A DNA stretch of 64,000 bases from Natronohydrobacter sp. (GTDB lineage Bacteria > Pseudomonadota > Alphaproteobacteria > Rhodobacterales > Rhodobacteraceae), in assembly GCA_020832585.1 (NCBI GenBank), contig JAFIEL010000002.1, forward strand, positions 26,568-90,567, read 5' to 3'. A model generated the notes under the pieces. That model ran no database searches and had not been told where the DNA came from. It saw only the letters and a program-made list of their open reading frames with translations. Positions within the stretch are counted from its first letter, which is position 1. Each line of letters begins with the position of its first letter. Made by a program: the position numbers and the translations under genes. This document shows positions 1-8,663 of the stretch, piece by piece.

Positions 1-1772
1 ACGGCGAACCCCTTGACCAGCGGGAATTGTGCGGCCGTGGCAAAGCTTGCCGCCAGCGCATCCTCTGGCGCGTCCAGCCCCAGAACCACAATCCCGCGCG
101 TGTAGCGGTCATGCGTTTCAATCGCGGCAATGGCATTGGCCCAGGCGGCCTGCGTGGTCAGCGGCTCCAGCTTCCACCAGTCGGGGTAGATGCCCGCGTC
201 GTAGAACCGCGCGATCACCTGCGCCGTGGTCTGGTCACTGACCGCGCCGACCTTGGACGGGATCACTTCCAGCAGGAATTCCAGCCCGTTGCGGCGCGAG
301 GATGTGAAAAGCCGCCTGACCGTTGCGATCTGATCGGCCCACAGACTTTCCGCGTCATCGGGATGGCAGAAGCACAGTACCTTGACCACATTGCCGCGCG
401 CCCAAGTCTCAAGCCCGCCGCAGTCAGGGCCAAGGGCCGGTTCCAGCGTCAGCGGGCGCGATCCCGGCCATTCCGCAGGCCGCCCGACCCATAGCCCCGT
501 GCCAGAGGCCGCATGCAGCGCCCGCCGCCCGATCCGGTCATCACACAGGATGCCATAACCCGCGCGCCCGCCCTGCACCGCCAGTGCTGCTTCAAGGCAC
601 AACTCCTTGAACGCCGCGCCGCGTTCGGGCGTGTAACCCGCCATTTCCTCCAGTTGCATGCGGTGGTCGAAGGCAAAGATGCGGTAGTCGTTCCAATCCG
701 GCCCGTGATTGCGCGCTCGGTTGGTGGACCAGTGTATCTGCTCCAGTGCCGCGTCATTGCGCAGATCAGGCCGCACCACGCCGCGCTTCAGAAAGAATTC
801 CAGTTCCGCGAGCGAGGGATAGGCCGGTGTGCAGCCATGGCGCGACACCGCAAAGGCCCCGCAGGCATTCGCGTATTCCAGCGCGGTCGGCCAATCCGCC
901 CCATCGAGCCAGCCCTTCATCAGCCCCGAGAAGAACCCGTCCCCCGCGCCCAGCACATTGAACACCTCGATAGGAAAGCCCGGACCGCTTTCGCCGTCAT
1001 CCAGCCTGTCAGGGATCGCGCCACCGAAGGCCACCGCGCCTGCGGCACCGCGCTTGCACACCAGCGTGGCGTCCGACACCGCACGGACGGCGCGCAGCGC
1101 CGCAATCGTGTCGGTACTTCCACCTGCAATGTGGAATTCTTCCTCCGTGCCCACGATCAGGTCGAAGAAATGCAGATGCGATTGCAGCTTGGCGGTCACT
1201 GCCACCGATTCCACAAACCGGCTTTCGCCATCGCCATGCCCTGCCACCCCCCACAGGTTGGGGCGGTAGTCGATGTCGAGCGCGGTCTTGACCCCGTGCT
1301 GCCGCGCCAGCCGCAGCGCTTTGAGCACTGCCGCCTCTGTCCGCGGGTGGGACAAATGCGTACCCGTGGGCAATAGCGCACGGGCCGAGGCGATGAAATC
1401 CTCGTCAATGTCGTCTTCACTCAGCGCCATATCCGCGCAATTCTCGCGGTAGAAAATCAGCGGAAACTGATCCTCGTCGCGTATGCCCAGCAACACCAAC
1501 GCGGTCAGGCGGTCAGGGTCCGTCACCACACCATCAGTGCACACCCCTTCCCGCGCCAGTTGCTCGCGTATGAAGCGCCCCATATGCTCATCGCCGACCC
1601 GCGTGATCACTGCAGAGCGCAAACCAAGCCGCGCAGTCCCACAGGCGATATTCGTGGGACTGCCGCCGATATATTTGGCGAAAGACCCCATATCCTCCAA
1701 CCGCCCGCCGACTTGCGTGCCGTAAAGATCAACCGACGAGCGGCCAATGGTGATCAGATCAAGTTTCTTCAA
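1..1772 (-). CDS. iolC: 5-dehydro-2-deoxygluconokinase IolC, C-terminus cut by window edge
   Basis: This gene is absent from the ORF track because it runs off the window, but the minus strand is open from a TTG at 1772 to base 1. The product begins LKKLDLITIGRSSVDLYG. An N-terminal PfkB sugar-kinase domain (about residues 1-330) shows GGSPTNIACG and the catalytic GAGDGFFSGL. A DUF2090 aldolase-like domain follows, as in the fused IolC of alphaproteobacteria, and about 590 residues are visible. The family phosphorylates 5-dehydro-2-deoxygluconate in cytoplasmic myo-inositol catabolism. The TTG start is chosen because a GAGGAG ribosome-binding site lies about 8 bases upstream and the residues match the usual IolC N-terminus. 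It is the last visible gene of the minus-strand inositol operon. Confidence 0.93.
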   Translation of the reverse strand, partial: MKKLDLITIGRSSVDLYGTQVGGRLEDMGSFAKYIGGSPTNIACGTARLGLRSAVITRVGDEHMGRFIREQLAREGVCTDGVVTDPDRLTALVLLGIRDEDQFPLIFYRENCADMALSEDDIDEDFIASARALLPTGTHLSHPRTEAAVLKALRLARQHGVKTALDIDYRPNLWGVAGHGDGESRFVESVAVTAKLQSHLHFFDLIVGTEEEFHIAGGSTDTIAALRAVRAVSDATLVCKRGAAGAVAFGGAIPDRLDDGESGPGFPIEVFNVLGAGDGFFSGLMKGWLDGADWPTALEYANACGAFAVSRHGCTPAYPSLAELEFFLKRGVVRPDLRNDAALEQIHWSTNRARNHGPDWNDYRIFAFDHRMQLEEMAGYTPERGAAFKELCLEAALAVQGGRAGYGILCDDRIGRRALHAASGTGLWVGRPAEWPGSRPLTLEPALGPDCGGLETWARGNVVKVLCFCHPDDAESLWADQIATVRRLFTSSRRNGLEFLLEVIPSKVGAVSDQTTAQVIARFYDAGIYPDWWKLEPLTTQAAWANAIAAIETHDRYTRGIVVLGLDAPEDALAASFATAAQFPLVKGFA

Positions 1773-1846
1773 GGTTCAGCTCCTCATGCCGGACTGAATC
1801 GCCACAGATGTCGAGATCGCATCAATGGTCATCAATCGAGCCTGGA

Positions 1847-2842
1847 TTAAGCATCCTGCACGCGCACAGCAGCGCCGATTTGCGCAGATTTCAGCGCGGC
1901 GTCCGCAAGTTCCAACGCGCGCAACCCGTCAAGCGTCGTAGTAGGCATTGGGGTGTTGTCCCGCAGCGCCGCGACAAAAGCCGCGATTTCGGCAGCATAA
2001 GCTGCGGTATAGCGCGTCATGAAGAAATTCAGCAAAGGCGCGTCATGAAAACCCTGCGCATCGGCAATCTGGATATTCCCTTCATGCTGGTTCTTGGCCG
2101 ACAGCATCCCGGCCTCGCCAAGCACCTCGATGCGCTGGTCATAGCCATAGGTCGCCCGGCGAGAGTTGGTGATGATCGCCTGTTTGCCACTGGCGGTGCG
2201 CAGGATCACGTTCACGCTGTCATAATCGCCCAGCTTGCCGATTTCAGGATCGGTCAGGACAGAGGCCTGTGCCATCACGGTTTCGACCTCTTCGCCAAGC
2301 AGCCAGCGCGCCATGTCGAAATCATGGATGGTCATATCACGGAAAATTCCGCCCGAGCGTGTGATATAGTCTGCCGGCGGGGCACCAGGGTCGCGGCTGG
2401 TGATCGTGATCATCTCCACCTTGCCAATACGGCCCGCATCCAGGGCGGCCTTTAGGGCGGCGAAATCAGGATCAAACCGGCGGTTGAACCCCAGCATGAC
2501 GCGGCCATGTGTGTCTTCGACCACTTTCAGGCATGCGCGCACCCGCGCGGAATCCAGATCGACCGGTTTTTCGCAGAAGACCGCCTTACCCACACGGCAG
2601 AAACGCTCGATCAGATCTGCATGCGTGTCAGTGGGTGTGCAGATCACCACCGCATCCACATCCACCGAAGCTTCGATCGCTTCAATCGTGCGGATGTCGC
2701 AGCCATATTTCGTGGCCACACTTTCTGCGGCAGCCGCGACGGGGTCCGCAATCGCCACAAGACCTGCGCCATCGACAGAAGCAATCGCGCGGGCATGGAC
2801 CTGGCCGATACGGCCTGCGCCCAGAACGGCAAAACGTGTCAT
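1847..2842 (-). CDS. iolG: inositol 2-dehydrogenase (IolG / MocA-like)
   Basis: Gfo/Idh/MocA-family NAD-dependent dehydrogenase that oxidises myo-inositol (or a close cyclitol) to 2-keto-myo-inositol in the cytoplasm. The N-terminal Rossmann motif is AVLGAGRIGQVHA, the family signature is CEKPVDLD, and the catalytic-region motif is GIFRDMTIHDFDMA with the D-x-x-x-H pattern. The ORF track begins 24 codons too early. The ATG at 2842 follows AGAAGAAGGA and starts with the typical MTRFAVLGAG. At 331 residues it has the usual family length. It lies between an SDR and iolC in the same operon. MocA of rhizopine catabolism belongs to the same family, so the exact cyclitol cannot be fixed from sequence. 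Confidence 0.9.
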   Translation of the reverse strand: MTRFAVLGAGRIGQVHARAIASVDGAGLVAIADPVAAAAESVATKYGCDIRTIEAIEASVDVDAVVICTPTDTHADLIERFCRVGKAVFCEKPVDLDSARVRACLKVVEDTHGRVMLGFNRRFDPDFAALKAALDAGRIGKVEMITITSRDPGAPPADYITRSGGIFRDMTIHDFDMARWLLGEEVETVMAQASVLTDPEIGKLGDYDSVNVILRTASGKQAIITNSRRATYGYDQRIEVLGEAGMLSAKNQHEGNIQIADAQGFHDAPLLNFFMTRYTAAYAAEIAAFVAALRDNTPMPTTTLDGLRALELADAALKSAQIGAAVRVQDA

Positions 2843-2879
2843 GTTTGGTATCCTTCTTCTGTCCATATTCAGGGCTTTG

Positions 2880-3647
2880 TCACTCAGGATAGGCGCCTGC
2901 AACATTCTGATCAAAATCGACCAGAGCGCCTGTCATCACGCCAGAGTCGGCACTTAGCATATAGCTTGCCAGACCCGCTACATGCGTAGGTTTGACGAGC
3001 GTACCAAAAGGTTGCGCAGCCTCTGCGCGCGCAAGCCAGTCGTCACCCGCCCCATGATACCTGCGCTGGGTTGCGTCTTCGCCCGGCGTATCCATCCAGC
3101 CGCAATTGATGCCATTCACGCGGATATGCTGACTGCGCAAAGCTTGCGCGGCATTGCGCGTCACATTGGCCAGCGCGGCCTTCGAGGCCGAATAGGGCGC
3201 AAGGAAGGACTGCCCGCAATGCACCACCATCGACAGGATATTGACAACACTGGCACCGTGCCCCGCGGCGATCGCGCGCTGCGCGACACGCTGCAAGACG
3301 AAAAAGGGCGTTCTGGCATTTGCGGTCATCATCCGGTCCCACAGTTCGGGCGTTGTGTCGAGCACAGAGCCACGATCCGTCAACGCGCCTGCCACGACAA
3401 GGGCATCAATTCGGCCCAGATGGTCGGCTGCCTGATCGACAGCCGCGACAGTTGCCGCCGTGTCACACAGATCGGTCACGGCAAAACGCGCGCCAAGCTC
3501 TGCCGCAATGGACGTGCCTTTCGCACTGTCGCGCCCCGTGATCACCAGCTTTGTGCAGCCTTGCGCGACAAGCTTTCGCGCAATGGCAAGCCCCAAGCCC
3601 TGCGTGCCGCCAAGGATAAGCGCATGTGTCTGGCTGTGCTGCATCAT
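2880..3647 (-). CDS. short-chain dehydrogenase/reductase in inositol operon
   Basis: Classical SDR of about 255 residues. It has a GGTQGLGLAIA nucleotide-binding glycine motif near residue 10, and the catalytic Ser and YSASKAALA (Y-x-x-x-K) follow. The start at 3647 gives an ATGA overlap with the stop of the upstream ABC ATPase, implying translational coupling; a second ATG sits immediately after it. SDRs in inositol clusters commonly interconvert inositol isomers and inososes or oxidise modified cyclitols, and the position between transporter and iolG supports such a role. The substrate is not determinable from sequence. Confidence 0.85.
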   Translation of the reverse strand: MMQHSQTHALILGGTQGLGLAIARKLVAQGCTKLVITGRDSAKGTSIAAELGARFAVTDLCDTAATVAAVDQAADHLGRIDALVVAGALTDRGSVLDTTPELWDRMMTANARTPFFVLQRVAQRAIAAGHGASVVNILSMVVHCGQSFLAPYSASKAALANVTRNAAQALRSQHIRVNGINCGWMDTPGEDATQRRYHGAGDDWLARAEAAQPFGTLVKPTHVAGLASYMLSADSGVMTGALVDFDQNVAGAYPE

Positions 3648-4423
3648 GTAGCGCCTTCGGTGGAATAGTCGGGTTGCGTCTTGGCACCTGTGATATAGGC
3701 AACGACCTCTTCGCCTGTGACATCGCGGGCGATCAGGTTCGCGCAGATCCGCCCCCGGCGAAACACCACAATCCGGTCGCACAGATCCATCACCTGTCGC
3801 ATGTTGTGACTGATCAGGATCAGCGGCTCGCCCTGTTCCTTCAACGTGCGCACGATGTTTTCGACCTGCGCAGTTTCCTGCACGCCAAGGGCGGCAGTCG
3901 GTTCATCCATGATCGTCAGTTTGGAATGAAATGTCGCCGTGCGCGCAATTGCGACGCATTGCCGCTGTCCGCCTGACATAAACTGGATCGTGTTGCGAAT
4001 GGACGGGATCTTGACGCCGGTTTTTTCCAGTGCCGCCAGTGTTTCGGCGTGCATCGCCTTGTAATCCAGCCGCCGGAACGGGCCCAGCCAGTTCCATTTT
4101 GTCTTTTCGCGCCCCAGAAACAGATTGTCCGGCACATCCAGATGATCGGCCAGTGCCAATGTCTGAAACACGGCTTCGATCCCGGCTTCGCGAGCGGCAA
4201 GCGGACCGGAGAACTCGACCTTCGTGCCGTCAAAATGGATCTCGCCGCGTGTCGGCTGTTCAACCCCCGTAATCTGGCGCACGAAGGTCGACTTGCCCGC
4301 GCCATTGTCGCCCATGATCGCGACATGCTCGCCCTTGCGCAGGGCGAAACTGGCGTCTTCCAGCGCGTGCACACCGCCGTAATGCTTGGTCAGACTGCGG
4401 GTTTCGAGAATGTACTCGCTCAT
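3644..4423 (-). CDS. sugar ABC transporter ATP-binding protein (single-domain, FrcA type)
   Basis: Cytoplasmic ATPase of a CUT2-type importer, about 259 residues with a single nucleotide-binding domain rather than the usual tandem pair. Walker A is GDNGAGKS, the signature is MSGGQRQ, and Walker B is LTIMDEPTAALG. The ATG at 4423 is preceded by AAGGGGA, so the 35 extra residues in the ORF track are not coding. It follows the permease and binding-protein genes, so the three form one transporter, probably for inositol or a derivative. The single-domain form resembles the fructose importer FrcA; substrate assignment rests on context only. Confidence 0.9.
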   Translation of the reverse strand: MSEYILETRSLTKHYGGVHALEDASFALRKGEHVAIMGDNGAGKSTFVRQITGVEQPTRGEIHFDGTKVEFSGPLAAREAGIEAVFQTLALADHLDVPDNLFLGREKTKWNWLGPFRRLDYKAMHAETLAALEKTGVKIPSIRNTIQFMSGGQRQCVAIARTATFHSKLTIMDEPTAALGVQETAQVENIVRTLKEQGEPLILISHNMRQVMDLCDRIVVFRRGRICANLIARDVTGEEVVAYITGAKTQPDYSTEGAT

Positions 4424-4433
4424 TTCTGTCCCC

Positions 4434-5519
4434 TTACATCCGATGGGCCGCGCGGCGCTGGCGCCACTGGTCCAGGACAACCGCGCCAACGATAATCGCG
4501 CCCTTGGCCATTTCCTGGTAATAGGCATCCAGCCGCAGGAACGTGAAACCAGAAATGATCACACCGAAGATCAACGCCCCAAGACAAGTGCCGATGATGG
4601 AGCCGCGCCCGCCCTGCAAGGAAATGCCGCCGATCACCGCCATTGCGATGGCATCGAGTTCATACATCACGCCCATCCCGGCCTGTGCAGTCAGGTTCTT
4701 GGAACTCAAGACGATGGCGGCAATTGCTGCCAACCCCCCGGCAATGGTGTAGACCAGCGTCAGATGGCGCTGCACATTGATCCCCGACATGCGCGCGGCA
4801 TCCATGTTCGAGCCGATGGCATAGGTGTGCTTGCCATAAACCGTATGACGCATGATCAGGTAAAACAGCACAGCCAGACCGATGAAGATATAGACCGGCA
4901 TCATGCCTGCACCGATGGCAGCATAGCTTTCCGTCGGGAACGACACGGGTTGGCCCTTGGTCCACCATTTTGCCACGCCGCGCGCAGCCACCATCATGCC
5001 CAAAGTCGCGATAAAGGGCGGGATGCGCGTATAGGCGATCAGAAGTCCATTGATCAAACCCGCCAGCAACCCGCAACCAAGACCCACCAGGACCGGCACG
5101 ATGATTGGCAGATCCAGCCAACCCTGCTCGAAGAAAACCGCGCGTGTGTGGGGGTTTCCATTGACTTCTGCCACTTGCGCAAAACTCATGGCGATCATTG
5201 CCGTGGCCCCGACGATAGAGCCGGAGGACAGATCGATCCCGCCTGTGATGATCACCTGCGTCACACCAAGTGCAATGATGCCGATGATCGCCACCTGCAG
5301 GATGATGATCTGCAGACGCGCTTCATTGAAGATCGAGTTGAAGCGGCCCTGCGTGTCGAACAGGAAGCTTTGGCCGTTCATATAGGGCATTGTCTGCCCC
5401 AGTAGCTCGAAGACGCCGACAATCAGGACAAGCGCCAGAAACACGTTCAGTTCCGGCGGTCGGTAGCGCTTTCTGTGGTCGTATTTCAGACCACCAATTC
5501 CCACTGTTGCCTCTGCCAT
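4434..5519 (-). CDS. sugar ABC transporter permease (RbsC/FrcC type)
   Basis: Inner-membrane permease of about 361 residues with many hydrophobic segments. It carries the family motif GGIDLSSGSIVG in the first third and a conserved ELDAIAMAVIGG block near the C-terminus, typical of BPD_transp_2 proteins. The start at ATG 5519 follows GGGAG. It is transcribed after the periplasmic binding-protein gene, from which it is separated by a strong hairpin, and just before the ATPase. It likely forms the pore for inositol-like sugar import. Confidence 0.9.
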   Translation of the reverse strand: MAEATVGIGGLKYDHRKRYRPPELNVFLALVLIVGVFELLGQTMPYMNGQSFLFDTQGRFNSIFNEARLQIIILQVAIIGIIALGVTQVIITGGIDLSSGSIVGATAMIAMSFAQVAEVNGNPHTRAVFFEQGWLDLPIIVPVLVGLGCGLLAGLINGLLIAYTRIPPFIATLGMMVAARGVAKWWTKGQPVSFPTESYAAIGAGMMPVYIFIGLAVLFYLIMRHTVYGKHTYAIGSNMDAARMSGINVQRHLTLVYTIAGGLAAIAAIVLSSKNLTAQAGMGVMYELDAIAMAVIGGISLQGGRGSIIGTCLGALIFGVIISGFTFLRLDAYYQEMAKGAIIVGAVVLDQWRQRRAAHRM

Positions 5520-5554
5520 GCTCTCACTCCCGCGCATCGTCGCTCTCCGAGGGT

Positions 5555-5578
5555 GGGGCGACGAAACAGCGTCGCCCC
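5555..5578 (-). terminator. intercistronic hairpin after binding-protein gene
   Basis: Perfect 9-bp inverted repeat GGGGCGACG / CGTCGCCCC with a 6-base loop lies between the binding-protein stop and the permease start. No long T tract follows on the minus strand, so it is more likely an mRNA-stabilising or partial-termination element than a full terminator. Confidence 0.6.
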
Positions 5579-5607
5579 TTCGTCAGCCAGTCCGATCTTG
5601 TGTCCGA

Positions 5608-6555
5608 TCAGTTGGCACTCAGGAAGTCACCAAGGTTTGCCGGGGTGACAAGTTCAAAGGGAACATAGACTTTGGACGCGACTGTCTCGCCAGCAGCAAG
5701 CGCAATCGCGGCGTCCAATGCCCCCGACCCTTGCCCGGCGGCGTTCTGGAACACCGTGACATTCAAATCACCGGCCTGCATGGAGGCCAGCGCATCCTGT
5801 GTGGCATCGATCCCGGTGACAATCACATCATCCATCGAAATTCCCGCCGATTTCATGGCTTGGATCGCCCCCAGAGCCATTTCATCATTATTGGCCAGCA
5901 CTGCATCGAACTGATCGCCCGATGAGAGCCAGTTCGTCATGAGATTGCGCGCCTCGTCGCGCGACCAGTTGGCAGTCTGGCGGTCGATGACGTTCATGAA
6001 GTTGCACATGTCCATGCCGATGACATCATCGAAATCCTTGGTGCGCTGGATCGCCGCCTGGTTCGACAATTCGCCCATCATGATATAGATATTTGCCCCG
6101 TCGCTCTTGCCTGCCGCGCGCAGCAGCTTGCAGGCCTCGAAAGCGGCCAGGGTGCCGGATTCGATCTCGTTCGATGCAACGAAAGCCTGGTTTTCGGGCA
6201 GTTCATCCACATTGATCGGCTGACGGTTCACATAGACCAGCGGCACACCGGCGCTGGCAGCGGCATTGCTCATGGCGACAGTAGCCGAGGTGTCCACCGG
6301 GTTCACGATGATCGCGTCCACCCCGGAGGCCACGAAATTGTTGATCTGGTCAAGCTGGCGCGCGACGTCATTTTGCGCATCCTCGACCTGCAGGGTGACG
6401 CCGTCCATGCCCGCAGCCATGTCGATCATACCATTGCGCAGCACAGTCAGGAAGTTGTCGTCAAACAGCGCCATGCTGACGCCAATGTTCTGCGCATGAG
6501 CTGCAGAGGCCATGAGAGCAGTAGCCGCTGTCGCGGCGAGAAGGGTCTTCTTCAT
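5608..6555 (-). CDS. periplasmic sugar-binding protein of ABC importer (inositol-like)
   Basis: Type I periplasmic binding protein of about 315 residues. The N-terminus MKKTLLAATAATALMASAAHA is a clear Sec signal peptide with an AHA cleavage site. The body has the Peripla_BP_4 pattern, including ILVNPVDTS-like and LANNDEMALGAIQAM segments typical of ribose/inositol/fructose binders. The start at ATG 6555 follows GGAGGAACC; the ORF track adds 55 spurious residues. It is the first transporter gene downstream of the IolI/MocC-like gene. By context it binds a cyclitol, and it is the counterpart of MocB if the cluster is for rhizopine-like compounds. Confidence 0.9.
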   Translation of the reverse strand: MKKTLLAATAATALMASAAHAQNIGVSMALFDDNFLTVLRNGMIDMAAGMDGVTLQVEDAQNDVARQLDQINNFVASGVDAIIVNPVDTSATVAMSNAAASAGVPLVYVNRQPINVDELPENQAFVASNEIESGTLAAFEACKLLRAAGKSDGANIYIMMGELSNQAAIQRTKDFDDVIGMDMCNFMNVIDRQTANWSRDEARNLMTNWLSSGDQFDAVLANNDEMALGAIQAMKSAGISMDDVIVTGIDATQDALASMQAGDLNVTVFQNAAGQGSGALDAAIALAAGETVASKVYVPFELVTPANLGDFLSAN

Positions 6556-6620
6556 TTGTCTGGTTCCTCCCAGTGATGGTGTCCGGCGCACCTTGCTCCT
6601 CTGCCGGAATTTCTTTCCGC

Positions 6621-7445
6621 TCAGGCAGCCTTGGCCCGAAGTTGCGCGGAAATGAAATCGAATGACTGGCGCAGCGCGGTCGCTGGATCGTCCAGTGACT
6701 GGGTCTCTGGCGAGAAACACTCATAGCTGAATGCCCCTGTGTACCCCCCCGCGATCAAGGCCGCGATCTGGTCAATATTTCCCAGCCGGTCGTCAGCATC
6801 AATCAAGACCCGATGTTCGTCTTCCATCTGATCCACACTCAGACCCGGTTCGACAACAGCCGAAATATGGACAATTCCTGTTTGTGCGGCGAAGATCGGG
6901 CCACCATCCGCAAGCGTGTGGTGGAAGGTGTCATGCACGATCAGGAAACGGTCGGCCATATCCAGCGCAGTGATCATCTCGACCAGTTCCTGCTTGGATC
7001 GAAGTGACGAGCGCCCGAAGCCCAGGGGCTCGACCAGAGCGACCATATCAGCCGCGACAAGCATCGGATAGCACGCCTTGAGCGCAACGCGCAGATTGGC
7101 CTGGCGTTCGCCCTCTGCCCCCCCGGTGCCGTCATTGCGCGGGATCAGGCTGATTGTCTCTGCCCCCGCGCGTCTGGCGATCTCGATCAGCGAGGCCACT
7201 TCTGCTGCGCGCATGTCATCCCAACTGTTGAACGGATAGACCTGGCTCAGCCCGAGAAACCGAAGCCCGCGTTCCCGCACCATTTCCCCGACCTGCTCAG
7301 CCGACAGGCCATCGAATATCGGGCGGCCAATACCGTCCATATCATTGCGCAATTCGACCCCGATGCACCCCAGATCGCGCGCCAGATCAAGAAACGCCAC
7401 AAGGCTCATGCGAGGCGCGGTCATCTGGTTCAGGGCGAAGTGCAT
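6621..7445 (-). CDS. inosose isomerase-like TIM-barrel protein (IolI/MocC-like)
   Basis: Xylose isomerase-like TIM barrel (AP_endonuc_2 fold) of about 274 residues beginning MHFALNQMTAPRMS. Conserved acidic and His residues occur in VALVEPLGFG, FLIVHDTFHH and ISAVVE, consistent with a metal site. Family members convert 2-keto-myo-inositol to another inosose (IolI) or act in rhizopine use (MocC). The start at 7445 has AAGGA eight bases upstream; an ATG three codons earlier (7454) is the alternative but leaves the ribosome-binding site too close. It heads the operon running through the transporter to iolC, behind an operator-like palindrome. Confidence 0.8.
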   Translation of the reverse strand: MHFALNQMTAPRMSLVAFLDLARDLGCIGVELRNDMDGIGRPIFDGLSAEQVGEMVRERGLRFLGLSQVYPFNSWDDMRAAEVASLIEIARRAGAETISLIPRNDGTGGAEGERQANLRVALKACYPMLVAADMVALVEPLGFGRSSLRSKQELVEMITALDMADRFLIVHDTFHHTLADGGPIFAAQTGIVHISAVVEPGLSVDQMEDEHRVLIDADDRLGNIDQIAALIAGGYTGAFSYECFSPETQSLDDPATALRQSFDFISAQLRAKAA

Positions 7446-7525
7446 CTGCGTCATCCTTGGTGGCTTGATCTGGATGAACGGTGCTTGCTATCGCGGATTC
7501 GGTCAATCCGGGACTCATGTTTTTG

Positions 7526-7575
7526 CGTCACAAATGACGTTTTTCTGCAGGTGCATTATGACGTTATTACGTCAT
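7526..7575. promoter_or_regulatory. LacI-type operator pair upstream of the iol transport operon
   Basis: ATGACGTTATTACGTCAT (7558-7575) has 7-bp perfect arms and differs from the core of the palindrome in front of the neighbouring lacI gene at one centre base. A second element, CGTCA-CAAA-TGACG, lies at 7526-7539. The first overlaps the lacI stop codon. Both sit upstream of the IolI/MocC-like gene, so they are probable binding sites of that LacI protein. Confidence 0.6.
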
Positions 7576-8598
7576 TTCCGGAAGGATGATCCTTGGCTCC
7601 AGAAAGTGCTGGCCCGTGATCTTGTCGGACCCGTCTTGCAAGGCATGCAACATCAGATCGACCAGATCCGTGCACAGTTCGGCAAGGGGTGTACAAATGG
7701 CCATGGTCGCATACCCATCCGCCAGCGCTGCACGACTATCGGCAGTCAATTCATTGACCACCAGTGCCACGCGTGGACTGGCATGTACCTCGCGAAGCGC
7801 GGCAATCGCGCCCTCCATGCCACCACCTGCACAATATATGCCAACAAGGTCGGGATGCCGACGCAAGAGATCCAGTGTCGCCTCATAGGTCAACTGGCGC
7901 GTCTCCAGATTCACCAGTGTTTCAAGCACAGTGCACCCTGGCACATTCTCTCGCACATAGGACCGGAAACCGACCTCGCGCAGATCATGGCCATGCCAGC
8001 GATTGCCCCCTACAAAGACCGCAAGTTTGCCCGGACGCCTGATGCGGCCGGTGATCATCCATGCTGCAACACGGCCTACTTTCATGTTGTTAAGGCCAAT
8101 ATAGTTGCGCCGAACACCTTGGGCAAAATCGTTGAGAAGCGAAAAGACCGGGACACCCTTGTCCTGCAGATCCTGAACGGCCTGAGTCAGTCTTTGATGA
8201 TTGACCGCCGCTGCGGCGACAGCGTCGCATCGTGCGCCCAGACCACGCAACGCATCGGCAAAATCGTCCGGGGACTGGGACGAGGCATATCGAATGATCG
8301 CCCGTCCCCGCACATCCCTGCGCGCAGTGACCGCCACTTCCAGCTCACGGGCAAAGTTCTGATAGAACTCCTGCGATTTCTTGATCAGGACAAACCCGAA
8401 CGTGACCTCTGGCTTGGCCGCATCCACATTCTGCGCAAGCAACCCGCGCGCATGATAGCCCACACGATGCGCAGCATCCGCAATCTTGCGCAACGTTTCT
8501 TCGCGAACTGTCGCGCGGCCATTCAGCGCTCGGTCTACAGTCGTTACACTTACCCCCGCTGCACGGGCAACATCCTGTGTTGTCGGGCGCTTAACCAT
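7567..8598 (-). CDS. LacI-family transcriptional regulator 1 of the cyclitol cluster
   Basis: LacI-type repressor of about 343 residues. The N-terminal helix-turn-helix is TTQDVARAAGVSVTTVDRAL with the hinge following, and the periplasmic-binding-protein-like sensor domain follows that. The start at ATG 8598 gives the canonical MVKRPTTQDV; the ORF track start lies inside the operator palindrome. It is highly similar to the second LacI protein at 11075 (shared VFVGGNRWHGH and AGGGMEGAIAALREV), so the two are recent paralogs. Perfect palindromes before and after the gene suggest autoregulation and control of the downstream inositol operon, with an inositol-derived inducer presumed. Confidence 0.88.
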   Translation of the reverse strand: MVKRPTTQDVARAAGVSVTTVDRALNGRATVREETLRKIADAAHRVGYHARGLLAQNVDAAKPEVTFGFVLIKKSQEFYQNFARELEVAVTARRDVRGRAIIRYASSQSPDDFADALRGLGARCDAVAAAAVNHQRLTQAVQDLQDKGVPVFSLLNDFAQGVRRNYIGLNNMKVGRVAAWMITGRIRRPGKLAVFVGGNRWHGHDLREVGFRSYVRENVPGCTVLETLVNLETRQLTYEATLDLLRRHPDLVGIYCAGGGMEGAIAALREVHASPRVALVVNELTADSRAALADGYATMAICTPLAELCTDLVDLMLHALQDGSDKITGQHFLEPRIILPEMT

Positions 8599-8611
8599 GT
8601 TGTTTTCCGAA

Positions 8612-8637
8612 CATGATGACGTAATTACGTCATCATG
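8612..8637. promoter_or_regulatory. 26-bp perfect palindromic operator upstream of lacI-1
   Basis: A perfect 26-bp palindrome with core ATGATGACGTAATTACGT continues symmetrically to its end. It lies 13 bases upstream of the lacI-1 ATG, between it and the PanB-like gene. The core recurs with one centre change at 7558-7575, supporting a LacI operator and autoregulation. Confidence 0.75.
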
Positions 8638-8663
8638 ACAGAATCTCACTCCGCGTTCAACTC

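Noticed and set aside
513-1376. 287-aa plus-strand ORF
   Set aside because: It lies opposite iolC, whose minus-strand reading gives a coherent kinase/DUF2090 protein; the plus-strand product has no recognisable motif.
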